This document shows, in pieces, positions 8,767 through 16,534 of a stretch of 64,000 bases of DNA. Source of the DNA: Massilia violaceinigra (GTDB taxonomy: Bacteria; Pseudomonadota; Gammaproteobacteria; Burkholderiales; Burkholderiaceae_D). The notes under the pieces are model-generated. The model had not been told where the DNA came from. It searched no databases and worked only from the letters and a program-made list of their open reading frames with translations. How positions within the stretch are numbered: the stretch's first letter is position 1; every line of letters begins with the position of its first letter. Both the position numbers and the translations under genes were made by a program. The DNA lies in contig NZ_CP024608.1 of assembly GCF_002752675.1 (NCBI RefSeq), positions 2,356,001 through 2,420,000 on the forward strand. Reading direction: 5' to 3'.

Positions 8767-9114
8767 TTACAAGGCCAACGTTGGCTGCCACGTCCGTTCC
8801 GGGCGCCGCCAGTCAATTCCCTCCAGCAGCATCGACAGCTGCGCCTGGCTTAGCGTGACGCTGCCACTGCTCGCTTGCGGCCAGACGAAACGGCCTTTCT
8901 CAAGCCGCTTGGCCAGCAGGCACAGGCCATCGCCGGTCCACCACAGCACTTTGATCATGTCGCCGCGCCGGCCACGGAACACGAACACGTGGCCGCTGTA
9001 CGGATTCTCCTTAAGCGCACTGTCCACCTTTGCCGCCAGGCCGTTCATACCGGCGCGCATGTCGGTGATGCCGGCTGCAAGCCAGATGCGCGTGCCTGCG
9101 GGCAGCCCGATCAT
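8767..9114 (-). CDS. tnpB: IS66 accessory protein TnpB (inner element)
   Basis: A 115-residue IS66 TnpB protein. Typical blocks are GTRIWLAAGITDMRAGMNGL, HVFVFRGRRGDMIKVLWW and LEKGRFVWPQA. Its ATG overlaps the tnpA stop by 4 bp, showing the coupled tnpA-tnpB arrangement, and tnpC follows after a short gap. Confidence 0.93.
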   Translation of the reverse strand: MIGLPAGTRIWLAAGITDMRAGMNGLAAKVDSALKENPYSGHVFVFRGRRGDMIKVLWWTGDGLCLLAKRLEKGRFVWPQASSGSVTLSQAQLSMLLEGIDWRRPERTWQPTLAL

Positions 9115-9491
9115 GGCAGCAGGCGCGCCAGCACTTGGGCCAGCGCCACCGCATCAACGCCACCTTCGAGCCGCAGCTGCGCACGGCCCACCGTCAGCAG
9201 CATGACGCCCGAAGCCGGTAGTGCAGGCTTGGCAGCCACGTCTGGCGAATCCAGAACGGTGACCGGCATCAGCGCGGCCGGTGCCGCGTTCACCGCGCCG
9301 TGCAGGTCGGCGAATTGTCTGCGCCAGGTGAAGACCTGGTTGGCATTGATGTTGAACTCTCGAGCCAGGCGCGACACCGACGTGCCCGCGACAAGAGATC
9401 TGGCGACGACTTCTCGCTTGAATTCCGTGCTGTGCTGTCTGTAGGGACCGCGCTTGCGAGGTGTGGTGAGTGATTGAATTTTTGTGTCCAT
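9111..9491 (-). CDS. tnpA: IS66 accessory protein TnpA (inner element)
   Basis: A 126-residue TnpA of the IS66 family with an N-terminal helix-turn-helix of the transposase-8/InsE type: RKRGPYRQHSTEFKREVV, LVAGTSVSRLAREFNINANQ and VFTWRRQF. The C-terminal part (LTVGRAQLRLEGGVDAVALA) is the usual second half. ATG at 9491 was chosen; an in-frame GTG at 9509 would add six residues. It overlaps tnpB by 4 bp. Confidence 0.9.
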   Translation of the reverse strand: MDTKIQSLTTPRKRGPYRQHSTEFKREVVARSLVAGTSVSRLAREFNINANQVFTWRRQFADLHGAVNAAPAALMPVTVLDSPDVAAKPALPASGVMLLTVGRAQLRLEGGVDAVALAQVLARLLP

Positions 9492-9585
9492 AATCGAAAT
9501 TGTGGGCACAATTGAATTTGTACCCCGCCTTCAATCATGGCGCTGACGGATCAGGCGGTAAAGACGTCAGTGGGAAGACGCTTAC

Positions 9586-9781
9586 GACCCGCCTGTGCCA
9601 CCCGCACCGGGAGCAGTGTAGGCATCGCTTCCCGCTTGGTCAAACGCCGTACCCAGTAACCAACCTGGCGTACCGGAAAGCCTTGCTCGATTGCGTAGGC
9701 CCGCTGCGAAAGGCCGCTGGCCTGCCACTGCGCGACGCGCTCTTCCCATACCTTCTCACGTTCCGAATTTGACACTATCAC
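9586..9781 (-). pseudogene. tnpA: 5' fragment of outer-element tnpA
   Basis: N-terminal part of the outer IS66 tnpA: NSEREKVWEERVAQWQASGL, SQRAYAIEQGFPVRQVGYWV, then VRVAQAG up to the inner element's right end. It resembles the short HTH-bearing TnpA type of IS66 elements. The frame runs on for 11 residues into the inner element before a stop (9551), so the fragment is not a real 76-residue gene. Its 3' remainder lies at 6978-7089. Confidence 0.85.
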
Positions 9782-9853
9782 CTCCTGAAAGAATGAGCGG
9801 ATAGTTTGGCTTGGGCGATCAGGAATTCATAGGTGGAGGGGCCGGACGCTTAC

Positions 9854-9861
9854 CTTTAACC
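9854..9861. repeat. target-site duplication of outer IS66 element, right copy
   Basis: CTTTAACC, identical to 5019-5026, directly after the right terminal repeat of the outer element. The roughly 150 bp from here to the kup stop holds no recognisable gene. Confidence 0.9.
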
Positions 9862-10009
9862 GGCATGAAGATGCGGATTCGAGCAGCCTCAATCGAACGC
9901 CGAACTCAACTGCCTCAATTCGAGCGTCGATCATCATGAGAGGCGAGAATGGTGCGCACGAGATCAGGTGTAATCAACACAGCGTTACCGCGCCGCCGCT
10001 CCGGAAAGT

Positions 10010-11890
10010 TCAAATCTCGACCTGTGTGCCGAGCTCAATAACGCGATTAGAAGGCAATTGAAAATAGTCGGCCGCGTCGCGCGCATTTTTCGCCATTGTT
10101 GAATATAGACTTTCCCGCCACATCGCCATACCAGCTCCAGGTGTAGCAATCACCGTCTGGCGAGTGATGAAATAAGACGTTTCCATTGGCTCGAAATTCA
10201 AGCCCAACGCCGCACAATTTGCAAGATCAGCAGGTACGTTACGCAGATCGATGAAACCATAGGAAAGGTCGACTTGATAGCAATTGTGACCCAATTCAGT
10301 CACTTTCAGCCGCTGCGTTGCGCTGACTGTTGGAATGTCCGTCGAAATCACGGTCAAAAACACGACTCTCTCATGCAGAACTTTGTTGTGCAGGAGATTG
10401 TGAAGTAGCGCATGTGGTACACCGTCGCCCTCTGGCCGGAAGAACACTGCGGTGCCGGGTACACGAAGCGGTGGCTCAGCAAAGAGACTTTCTAGGAAGC
10501 CAGGCACTGGTAGCAAATGTGCTTTCAAATTTTCGAAAACGAGCTCTCGTCCTTTCCTCCATGTCAGCATGATCGTGACCATCACCACGCTGATAAGCAG
10601 GGTAAACCAGCCACCGCTTACGATCTTGAGACTGGTTGACGCGAACAGCGTAATATCGAATACCAAAAAAAACAGCGTTGCTGAAAATGCAACGACTCCA
10701 GAATAGCGCCAACCGTAGCGAACGACGAAGAATGTCAAAAGCGTCGTGGTGAGCATTGTCGCGGTCGCGGCAATGCCGTAAGCGGAGGCAAGATTAGTGG
10801 ACGACCCAAATGCCACGACTGCGAAGACGACAGCACTGAACTGCAGCCAGTTCACCAAGGGTATGTAAATCTGCCCCTTTTCCTGATTTGAAGTATGCAC
10901 AATTCGCATTCTTGGCAAAAAACCTAGCGAGATCGCCTGCTGCGCCACTGAGAAGGCGCCAGAGATGGTTGCTTGGGACGCCACTACCGCCGCTACAGTC
11001 GACAAGGCTACCAGCGGATAAATGCTCCATGCACCAAGCTGATTAAAGAACGGGTTGGATATAGCGGCAGGATTGTTGAGAAGTACGGCGCCCTGCCCGA
11101 GATAATTTAGCGCTAGCGCAGGAAACACGACTGTGAACCAAGCCAGACGGACAGGCGTCCGCCCAAAATGGCCCATATCGGCGTATAGCGCCTCGGCCCC
11201 GGTCAACGCCAAGACGACTGCGCCCAATGCGACGAACGCGATCCATCCGTTCGCGAGAAGGAAGCGCGCCGCATGCCCCGGGTTCAGTGCTGCCAAGATC
11301 TGAGGATGATCGATGATGTTTGCAACGCCCATCACCGCTAAGGTAGTGAACCATACCAAAACGATTGGACCGAACCATTTCCCGATACCACCCGTCCCCC
11401 GATGTTGAGCCCAATACAATACCGCTAGCACGCTTAGCGTTAAAGGAATGACATAAGGTTTAAAGGCCGGCGTCGCCACTTCAAGGCCTTCAATGGACGA
11501 CAAAACGGTGATTGCTGGGGTAATGATGCCGTCGCCAAAAAACAGTCCAGCTCCAACCATGCCGAGTAACATCACCGGGTAATAAAAGCGGGAGCTCTGG
11601 GTAACAGACTTCAGGGCAAGAGCGGTTAGTGCCATAATGCCGCCTTCGCCATGATTGTCAGCTCTCAACACCAAGATCACATATTTCAGCGAAATTATGA
11701 TAATGAGGCACCACAGTATCAGCGAAATAACGCCGATGATGTTGGAGGGGGAAGCGGCAACGCCGTGGGCGGGTGCAAAAACTTCTTTCAGGGTGTACAG
11801 CGGGCTGGTACCGATGTCCCCGTACACAACACCGATCGCGCCGAGCGTCAGTGCAGCGACCCGATTTTTTTGCGGTAATTCAGTTGTCAT
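10010..11890 (-). CDS. kup: low-affinity potassium transporter Kup
   Basis: A 626-residue protein of the KUP/HAK/KT family, a K+/H+ symporter of the inner membrane. The N-terminal signature GAIGVVYGDIGTSPLYTLKE is present, followed by about 12 hydrophobic helices and a cytoplasmic C-terminal domain of about 170 residues (from VPGTAVFFRPEGDGVP on), giving the usual family length. The chosen start MTTELPQK trims an upstream in-frame extension. The ribosome site is weak. Base composition is clearly lower in GC than flanking genes (a 60-nt sample at 10081-10140 has 30 G+C). Together with the adjacent IS66 pair this suggests a separate origin. Confidence 0.93.
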   Translation of the reverse strand: MTTELPQKNRVAALTLGAIGVVYGDIGTSPLYTLKEVFAPAHGVAASPSNIIGVISLILWCLIIIISLKYVILVLRADNHGEGGIMALTALALKSVTQSSRFYYPVMLLGMVGAGLFFGDGIITPAITVLSSIEGLEVATPAFKPYVIPLTLSVLAVLYWAQHRGTGGIGKWFGPIVLVWFTTLAVMGVANIIDHPQILAALNPGHAARFLLANGWIAFVALGAVVLALTGAEALYADMGHFGRTPVRLAWFTVVFPALALNYLGQGAVLLNNPAAISNPFFNQLGAWSIYPLVALSTVAAVVASQATISGAFSVAQQAISLGFLPRMRIVHTSNQEKGQIYIPLVNWLQFSAVVFAVVAFGSSTNLASAYGIAATATMLTTTLLTFFVVRYGWRYSGVVAFSATLFFLVFDITLFASTSLKIVSGGWFTLLISVVMVTIMLTWRKGRELVFENLKAHLLPVPGFLESLFAEPPLRVPGTAVFFRPEGDGVPHALLHNLLHNKVLHERVVFLTVISTDIPTVSATQRLKVTELGHNCYQVDLSYGFIDLRNVPADLANCAALGLNFEPMETSYFITRQTVIATPGAGMAMWRESLYSTMAKNARDAADYFQLPSNRVIELGTQVEI

Positions 11891-12310
11891 TGTTTTGCTC
11901 AGTTTTGTCGTATCAACATTGTAACGAAGTTTGTCCCGGTAAGCGCTTGGCAAAGACGCTGCGCGGCCCCACCCTGATGTGATTGAGCCGCAAGTGTGCA
12001 AGCGCGATACAGTTGCAGTGCACTGTCGTTGACCGATTGGCTCGACCTGGATGCCAAGTGTTGCTTGGCCAGCAGCCGACTAGGCACGATATGCGCAGTG
12101 GTTGCGCCAAGGCGTGCCTGGCTGCAAGAGGGGGCCGGGCTGAGTATGCAGTAGAGCGAAAAGTGGTCGGCAAACTTCGGCAATGACCACATTTCTGACA
12201 TTTTTTAACGAAAATTTTGAACTGGGTTGGCTGGGGTGAACACCGATTTTTGCAGCGGAGCAAGCGGGCTCGGCTGGTTCAAGTTTTTCTCCTTTTGACT
12301 GTGGCGTTCA

Positions 12311-12344
12311 TTTCAGATTCTATTGTTCTGTTTCAGATTCTATT
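12311..12344 (+). repeat. two 14-bp direct repeats upstream of tetR promoter
   Basis: TTTCAGATTCTATT occurs at 12311-12324 and again at 12331-12344, exactly 20 bp apart (about two helical turns), 25 bp before the -35 box of the tetR promoter. Same-face spacing suggests a binding site for a dimeric or cooperative regulator; that is inference. Confidence 0.5.
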
Positions 12345-12368
12345 CAGGCGCAACGTATGCATGCAAAC

Positions 12369-12397
12369 TTGACGGGTTGAAACCATCGGTCTATATT
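12369..12397 (+). promoter_or_regulatory. sigma-70 promoter of tetR
   Basis: TTGACG at 12369-12374, a 17-bp spacer, and TATATT at 12392-12397. Transcription would start about 25-30 bp before the chosen tetR ATG. Confidence 0.65.
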
Positions 12398-12430
12398 AAT
12401 GACTCGCAAGTAAGTTACGGAATAGACCCC

Positions 12431-13093
12431 ATGCAATGTCCCCTTGAGATGAAGCCGCGCTGGGAGCGCCGTAAAGACGCGCGACCCCAGGAATTGCTCG
12501 CCGCCGCCCTCGACCTGTTCGTCGAGCGCGGTTTCGCCTCCACGCGGCTGGAAGACGTGGCCAAGCGCGCCGGCGTCTCGAAGGGCACCCTGTACCTGTA
12601 TTTCACCAACAAGGAAGAGCTGTTCAAGGCCGTCGTGCGCGACACCATCGTGCCGGCCCTGGGCGCGGCCGAGGACATGATCGCCAGTTTCGAGGGCCAT
12701 AGCGCCGACCTGCTGCGCGCCGTCATGATGGCATGGTGGGAAAACGCCGGTGCCACCAAGTCCTCCGGCATGATCAAGCTGGTCATGGCCGAATCGAACA
12801 ACTTCCCCGATATTGCTGTCTTCTACCGCGAAGAAGTCATCCAGCGCGGCAGTATCATGATCAGCGGCATGCTCGAGCGCGCCGTCGAACGCGGCCACTT
12901 CCGCCCCCTCGACGTCTTCCTCACCACCCAGATCCTGATCGCGCCCATGCTCATGCTGATGCTGTGGAAGCATTCGGTCGGCCCCTGCGACATGGCCGAG
13001 CTCGACCCCGTGGCCTTCATCGATTCCTTCCTCACCATGACCCTCACTGGCTTGCTGCCGCGTGCGCCGGACCTGGGCGCGGCCGCGCCGTGA
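12431..13093 (+). CDS. TetR/AcrR family transcriptional regulator
   Basis: A 220-residue TetR-family repressor. The N-terminal DNA-binding helix-turn-helix is clear: LLAAALDLFVERGFASTRL, DVAKRAGVSKGTLYLYFTNK, EELFKAVV. The ligand-binding C-terminal domain resembles the AcrR-type C-terminal fold of regulators of efflux or stress genes (DIAVFYREEVIQRG, then helices to DPVAFIDSFLTMTLTGLL). A sigma-70 promoter sits just upstream. ATG at 12431 was used; ATG at 12449 is an alternative. The downstream pcm-rhodanese-tolC cluster is a plausible target, since such regulators often control TolC-dependent efflux, but this is inference. Confidence 0.88.
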   Translation: MQCPLEMKPRWERRKDARPQELLAAALDLFVERGFASTRLEDVAKRAGVSKGTLYLYFTNKEELFKAVVRDTIVPALGAAEDMIASFEGHSADLLRAVMMAWWENAGATKSSGMIKLVMAESNNFPDIAVFYREEVIQRGSIMISGMLERAVERGHFRPLDVFLTTQILIAPMLMLMLWKHSVGPCDMAELDPVAFIDSFLTMTLTGLLPRAPDLGAAAP

Positions 13094-13255
13094 CTTGTCA
13101 AAAGCGCCAGAGCGGCGTTTTGGGGCGTTCATTCCCTCTAAACTGCAGACTGTCGCAATTTATCGCGATCCGGGGCCTCAGATCGTTAAGATGTGCGTTC
13201 TGAGGCCGTTCAACGATAAAATATCGGATTATTATTTTTCCTCACCGAGCACAAG

Positions 13256-13909
13256 ATGAATATCGAACAAGCCCGTTTTAACATGATTGAACAGCAGATC
13301 CGTCCCTGGAACGTGCTGGACCAGGACGTGCTCGATCTGCTGGTAGTGGTCAAGCGGGAAGATTTCGTGCCCGCCGCCTACAAGACGCTGGCCTTTGTCG
13401 ATACCGAAATCCCGCTGCCAGGCGGCGAAGCGATGTTCACGCCGAAGATCGAAGCACGCATCTTGCAAGAGGTAGCCGTCAAGAAGCACGAAAATGTGCT
13501 GGAAATCGGCGCCGGATCGGGTTACATGGCAGCGCTGCTGGCGCACAAGGCGCGCCACGTCACCACCGTCGAGATCAATCCGGAACTGAAGGACCTGGCC
13601 GCGAAGAACCTGGCCAACGCCGGCGTGAGCAACGTCACCGTCGAACTGGGCAATGGCGCCGAAGGCTGGGAAAAGGGCGCACCGTTCGACGTCATCGTCA
13701 TCTCGGGTGGCCTGGAAACCCTGCCGGAAGTGTTTCTGAAGCAGGTCAAGGTCGGCGGGCGCATCGCCGCCATCCTCGGCCAGGCGCCGGTCATGACGGC
13801 GCACGTGATCACGCGCGTGTCCGAGACCGCGTACGACACGGTCAAGGTGTTCGAAACCAACGTCAAGCAGCTGTCGACGTCGGTCAAGACCTCGCATTTC
13901 ACCTTTTAA
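13256..13909 (+). CDS. pcm: protein-L-isoaspartate O-methyltransferase family protein
   Basis: A 217-residue protein of the Pcm family, S-adenosylmethionine-dependent repair methyltransferases acting on damaged L-isoaspartyl residues in the cytoplasm. It begins ARFNMIEQQIRPWNVLD, a variant of the family's N-terminal region. The SAM-binding motif I VLEIGAGSGYMAALLA is near residue 82, followed by VEINPEL and GAPFDVIVISGG. In this lineage the protein lies before a rhodanese and tolC. This branch diverges from classic Pcm, so true isoaspartate repair is not certain. Confidence 0.85.
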   Translation: MNIEQARFNMIEQQIRPWNVLDQDVLDLLVVVKREDFVPAAYKTLAFVDTEIPLPGGEAMFTPKIEARILQEVAVKKHENVLEIGAGSGYMAALLAHKARHVTTVEINPELKDLAAKNLANAGVSNVTVELGNGAEGWEKGAPFDVIVISGGLETLPEVFLKQVKVGGRIAAILGQAPVMTAHVITRVSETAYDTVKVFETNVKQLSTSVKTSHFTF

Positions 13910-13922
13910 AGCGGGGGACGGC

Positions 13923-14246
13923 ATGCAACACGTCACCGCCCCCGAGTTGGCAGCTTGGCTGGCCGACCCGTCGCGTCCGCGCCCGCTATTGCTGGATGTG
14001 CGCGAAAACTGGGAGTTTGAAACCTGCAAGATCGAGGGATCGACCCAGATTCCGATGAACACGATTCCGGCGCGCATCGAGGAGCTCGACGAGGAAGCCG
14101 AGATCGTGTGCATCTGCCACCACGGCGCGCGCAGCATGCAGGTTGCGGCCTTTTTGGAGCGCAACGGTTTTACGAACATGACCAATCTGACCGGCGGCAT
14201 CCACGCTTGGGCGGTGCAGGTCGACGGCAGCATGCCGAAGTACTGA
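13923..14246 (+). CDS. rhodanese-like domain protein
   Basis: A single-domain rhodanese homologue of 107 residues, 13 bp after pcm and likely in the same operon. Typical blocks are PLLLDVRENWEFETCKIEGS, then the active-site loop VCICHHGARSMQVAAFL with the catalytic cysteine (CHHGARS), and GFTNMTNLTGGIHAWAVQVD at the C-terminus. Such proteins move sulfane sulfur from thiosulfate or persulfides to acceptors. The physiological partner is not evident. Confidence 0.9.
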   Translation: MQHVTAPELAAWLADPSRPRPLLLDVRENWEFETCKIEGSTQIPMNTIPARIEELDEEAEIVCICHHGARSMQVAAFLERNGFTNMTNLTGGIHAWAVQVDGSMPKY

Positions 14247-14339
14247 TTCCACGTAATAGATACACGCGCGGCGGCGGTGTCGGCCACCACCGGGCTGCAG
14301 GTTTTTTTAACTTTTTTGATGACTCCAATGGAGAATGCA

Positions 14340-15698
14340 ATGCAGAAACCCCTCATGGCCGTGCTGATTGCCAGCGCATTTTTTTCCTTGAATGCACAGG
14401 CGGCGGACCTGATCCAGGTCTACCAGCAAGCGCTGGCCAATGACGCCGCGTTTGCCAGCGCGCGCGCGGCCCTGGCCGCCGGCATGGAGCGGGTTCCGCA
14501 AGGCCGCTCGCAGCTCTTGCCGACCGTGGGCTTGAACGGCAGCATCGTCAAGAACGATGGCGAATCGACGCCATGGAATATCGGCCAAACCGTGACCCTG
14601 CCCAACGGCAGCCAGGTCCCGGTCACCACCGGCGGCGCCAACGAGCGCACCACCACGCACACCCTGTCGCTGACCCAGCCGCTGTTTCGCTGGGCTAACT
14701 GGCAATCGTACGAACAGAGCAAGCTGCAGCAAGCCCAGGCCGAAGCGCAGTTCGCCCAGGCCCAGCAAGACCTGATCACGCGCGTGGCGCAAGCCTACTT
14801 CGATGTGCTGGCCGCGCAGGACACCCTGGAACTGAGCCGCGCCCAGAAAACCGCCACCACCGAGCAACTCGCCTCGGCCAAGCGCAACTTTGAAGTCGGC
14901 ACCCAGACCATCACCGACACCCACGAAGCCCAGGCCGCCTACGACCTGGTGGTGGCGCAGGAGTTTGCCGCCATCAACGACCTGGAAAACAAGCGCAGCG
15001 CGCTGCAAGCCATCATCGGCACCGCGCCGGCCGGCCTGGCCACGCTGAAACCGGGCGTACTGCTCGCGTCCCCCGAGCCGGCCGTAATCGACCCGTGGGT
15101 CTCGTCCGCGGAAAGCCAGAACTACGGCGTCGTCGGCGCCCAGCTGAACTACGAACTGTCCAAGCGCGAAATCCAGAAAAGCCGCGCCGGCCATTATCCG
15201 ACCCTGGACCTGACCGCCAACATCCGCCGCCAGAGCATGACTGGCCAGACCCAGCAGTCGGGCAGGTCGACCGACAAGGGCATCGGCATCGCCTACAACG
15301 TGCCGATTTTCAACGGCTTTGCCGTCACCAGCCGCGTGCGCGAAACCATCGCGCTCGAAGACAAGGCCCGCAACGACCTCGAAGCGACGCGCCGCAACGC
15401 GGCCAACACGGCGCGCCAGGCCTTCCTGGGCGTCAACAGCGGGCTGGCGCAGGTCAGGGCGCTGCAGGCGGCGGAAGTGTCGGGCAATTCGGCACTGGAA
15501 TCGAACAAGCTCGGCTACCAGGTGGGCGTGCGCATCAATATCGACGTGCTCAATGCGCAGCGCCAGCTGTATTCGACCCGCCGCGACCTGTCGCGCGCGC
15601 GTTACGACACCATCCTCAACGGCCTGCGCCTGAAATCGGCAGCCGGTTCGCTGCGCGAAGCCGACCTGGCGCCGGTCAACGATTTGCTGGTCAAGTAA
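14340..15698 (+). CDS. tolC: TolC family outer-membrane efflux protein
   Basis: A 452-residue TolC-type outer-membrane channel for type I secretion and tripartite efflux. A signal peptide (MAVLIASAFFSLNAQA, cleaved before ADLIQ) is followed by two homologous OEP repeats of long coiled-coil helices; QVYQQALANDAAFASARAAL and KRNFEVGTQTITDTHEAQAA are family signatures, with beta segments such as LSLTQPLFRW in between. ATG at 14340 was chosen over a frame opening at 14277 because GGAGA precedes it and it starts the signal peptide. It lies about 90 bp after the rhodanese gene. Confidence 0.93.
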   Translation: MQKPLMAVLIASAFFSLNAQAADLIQVYQQALANDAAFASARAALAAGMERVPQGRSQLLPTVGLNGSIVKNDGESTPWNIGQTVTLPNGSQVPVTTGGANERTTTHTLSLTQPLFRWANWQSYEQSKLQQAQAEAQFAQAQQDLITRVAQAYFDVLAAQDTLELSRAQKTATTEQLASAKRNFEVGTQTITDTHEAQAAYDLVVAQEFAAINDLENKRSALQAIIGTAPAGLATLKPGVLLASPEPAVIDPWVSSAESQNYGVVGAQLNYELSKREIQKSRAGHYPTLDLTANIRRQSMTGQTQQSGRSTDKGIGIAYNVPIFNGFAVTSRVRETIALEDKARNDLEATRRNAANTARQAFLGVNSGLAQVRALQAAEVSGNSALESNKLGYQVGVRINIDVLNAQRQLYSTRRDLSRARYDTILNGLRLKSAAGSLREADLAPVNDLLVK

Positions 15699-15769
15699 GC
15701 TGGACGCACAGATGGGCGGGAGCGCCGGCATGCACGCCCGCCCACGCCTGCCCATCGCACAGCAATTGC

Positions 15770-16310
15770 ATGGCCGCGGATAACGTTCATGCGATGCGCC
15801 ACGCCGACGGCAATGGCGCGCTGGTCCGGAGCATCAACGCGCGTTTCAACTTCCAGGCCGGCCCGGTCTTCCGGACCGATGCCAGTGGCCTGTACGACAT
15901 TTATCTCGCCTCCTTTACCGATCCCGACATTCGCCGGCAGCACAGCTGCGCCTGCTGCCGCACCTTCATCGAGCGCTTCGGCGGCCTGGCCACGGTCGGC
16001 GATGACGGCGTACTGGTGTCAGCCATCTGAGATCCCGATGCGGCGCCGGCGCCTTACCGCGCAGTGGTCGATACGCTGGGGCGCCGGGTGAGCCAGGCCC
16101 GCATTGCCATGCTGTTCCTGTCGAGCGAGACCCGCTACGGCAAGCCGGCCAGCGGCCCATGGCAGCACCTGGCCAGGCGAATTTACTGGCAGGTTTCGGG
16201 GAGGACAACGTGGCAGGCCTGACGCTGACCAGGGCCACCCGTGTGACGTCCGCCTGCGCGTGACATCGAACGGCCAGGCCAGTGAATATCAGCTTCATCG
16301 CTGGGACTGA
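15770..16310 (+). pseudogene. decayed hypothetical gene (nonsense plus frameshifts)
   Basis: From ATG 15770 the frame encodes 86 residues (NARFNFQAGPVFRTDASGLY, CACCRTFIERFGGLATVGDD) and stops at TGA 16028-16030. The same frame then continues with protein-like sequence (DPDAAPAPYRAVVDTLGRRV, SETRYGKPASGPWQHLA), so the TGA probably replaced a TGG Trp codon. After about 16175 sense-like sequence continues in a second frame (NLLAGFGEDNVAGLTL) and then a third (DVRLRVTSNGQASEYQLHRW, stop 16308). I infer one nonsense mutation and two frameshifts. A CxxC-containing N-terminal part is visible; function unknown. Confidence 0.6.
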
Positions 16311-16534
16311 GCTTTTCCGAACGGGCGTGGCTGTGCGGTTCTTGCTGTGAGTGCCGTTGCGCGTTTTCCGCTTGTTTCTTGGAAGTACGGCCATATCCGA
16401 ACAGGCGTAGACTGTAGTGGCCTGGATCAGGACTCTCCTGGTGCACCGGTATCGCCTTGCTGTACTTTCTCTCAAGATTGGTCGCGCAGCAATCGTTGTT
16501 CAAGAATTCATTTTTTCGCACTCATCAGGACGTC

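Larger units (their letters stand above)
7090..9585 (-). mobile_element. inner, complete IS66-family element
   Basis: A second, different IS66-family element of about 2.5 kb inserted in the outer element's tnpA. The left end starts GTAAGCGTCGGCCCAGCG and the right end, read inward, GTAAGCGTCTTCCCACTG; it is bounded by the GACCCGCC duplication. It carries intact tnpA, tnpB and tnpC on the minus strand. Its TnpC clearly differs from that of the outer copy, so this is a heterologous nested insertion and not a tandem duplication. Confidence 0.92.
5027..9853 (-). mobile_element. outer IS66-family element (interrupted by a second IS66)
   Basis: An IS66-family insertion sequence with tnpA-tnpB-tnpC on the minus strand. 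The left end reads GTAAGCAGCCAGCGGCCCC (from 5027). The right end, read inward on the minus strand, is GTAAGCGTCCGGCCCCTCC (ending at 9853), so the terminal repeats begin GTAAGC as usual for the family. The element is flanked by the 8-bp duplication CTTTAACC. Without the nested copy at 7090-9585 and one copy of its 8-bp duplication, the element would be about 2.3 kb. tnpC and tnpB are intact; tnpA is split by the insertion. Confidence 0.9.
11891..12430. other. lower-GC intergenic region between kup and tetR
   Basis: About 540 bp between the divergently read kup and tetR genes. Several short frames exist but none has a recognisable product or ribosome site. The right part holds a pair of 14-bp direct repeats and a good sigma-70 promoter, listed separately. 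Otherwise I see nothing identifiable. Confidence 0.5.

Noticed and set aside
7718..9205. 495-codon plus-strand frame across the inner IS66
   Set aside because: Antisense shadow of tnpC and tnpB. The IS66 genes on the minus strand have full family motifs.
5027..9853. Idea of a composite transposon made of two side-by-side IS66 copies
   Set aside because: Both 8-bp duplications and the rejoined tnpA frame show that one element is nested inside the other, not side by side.
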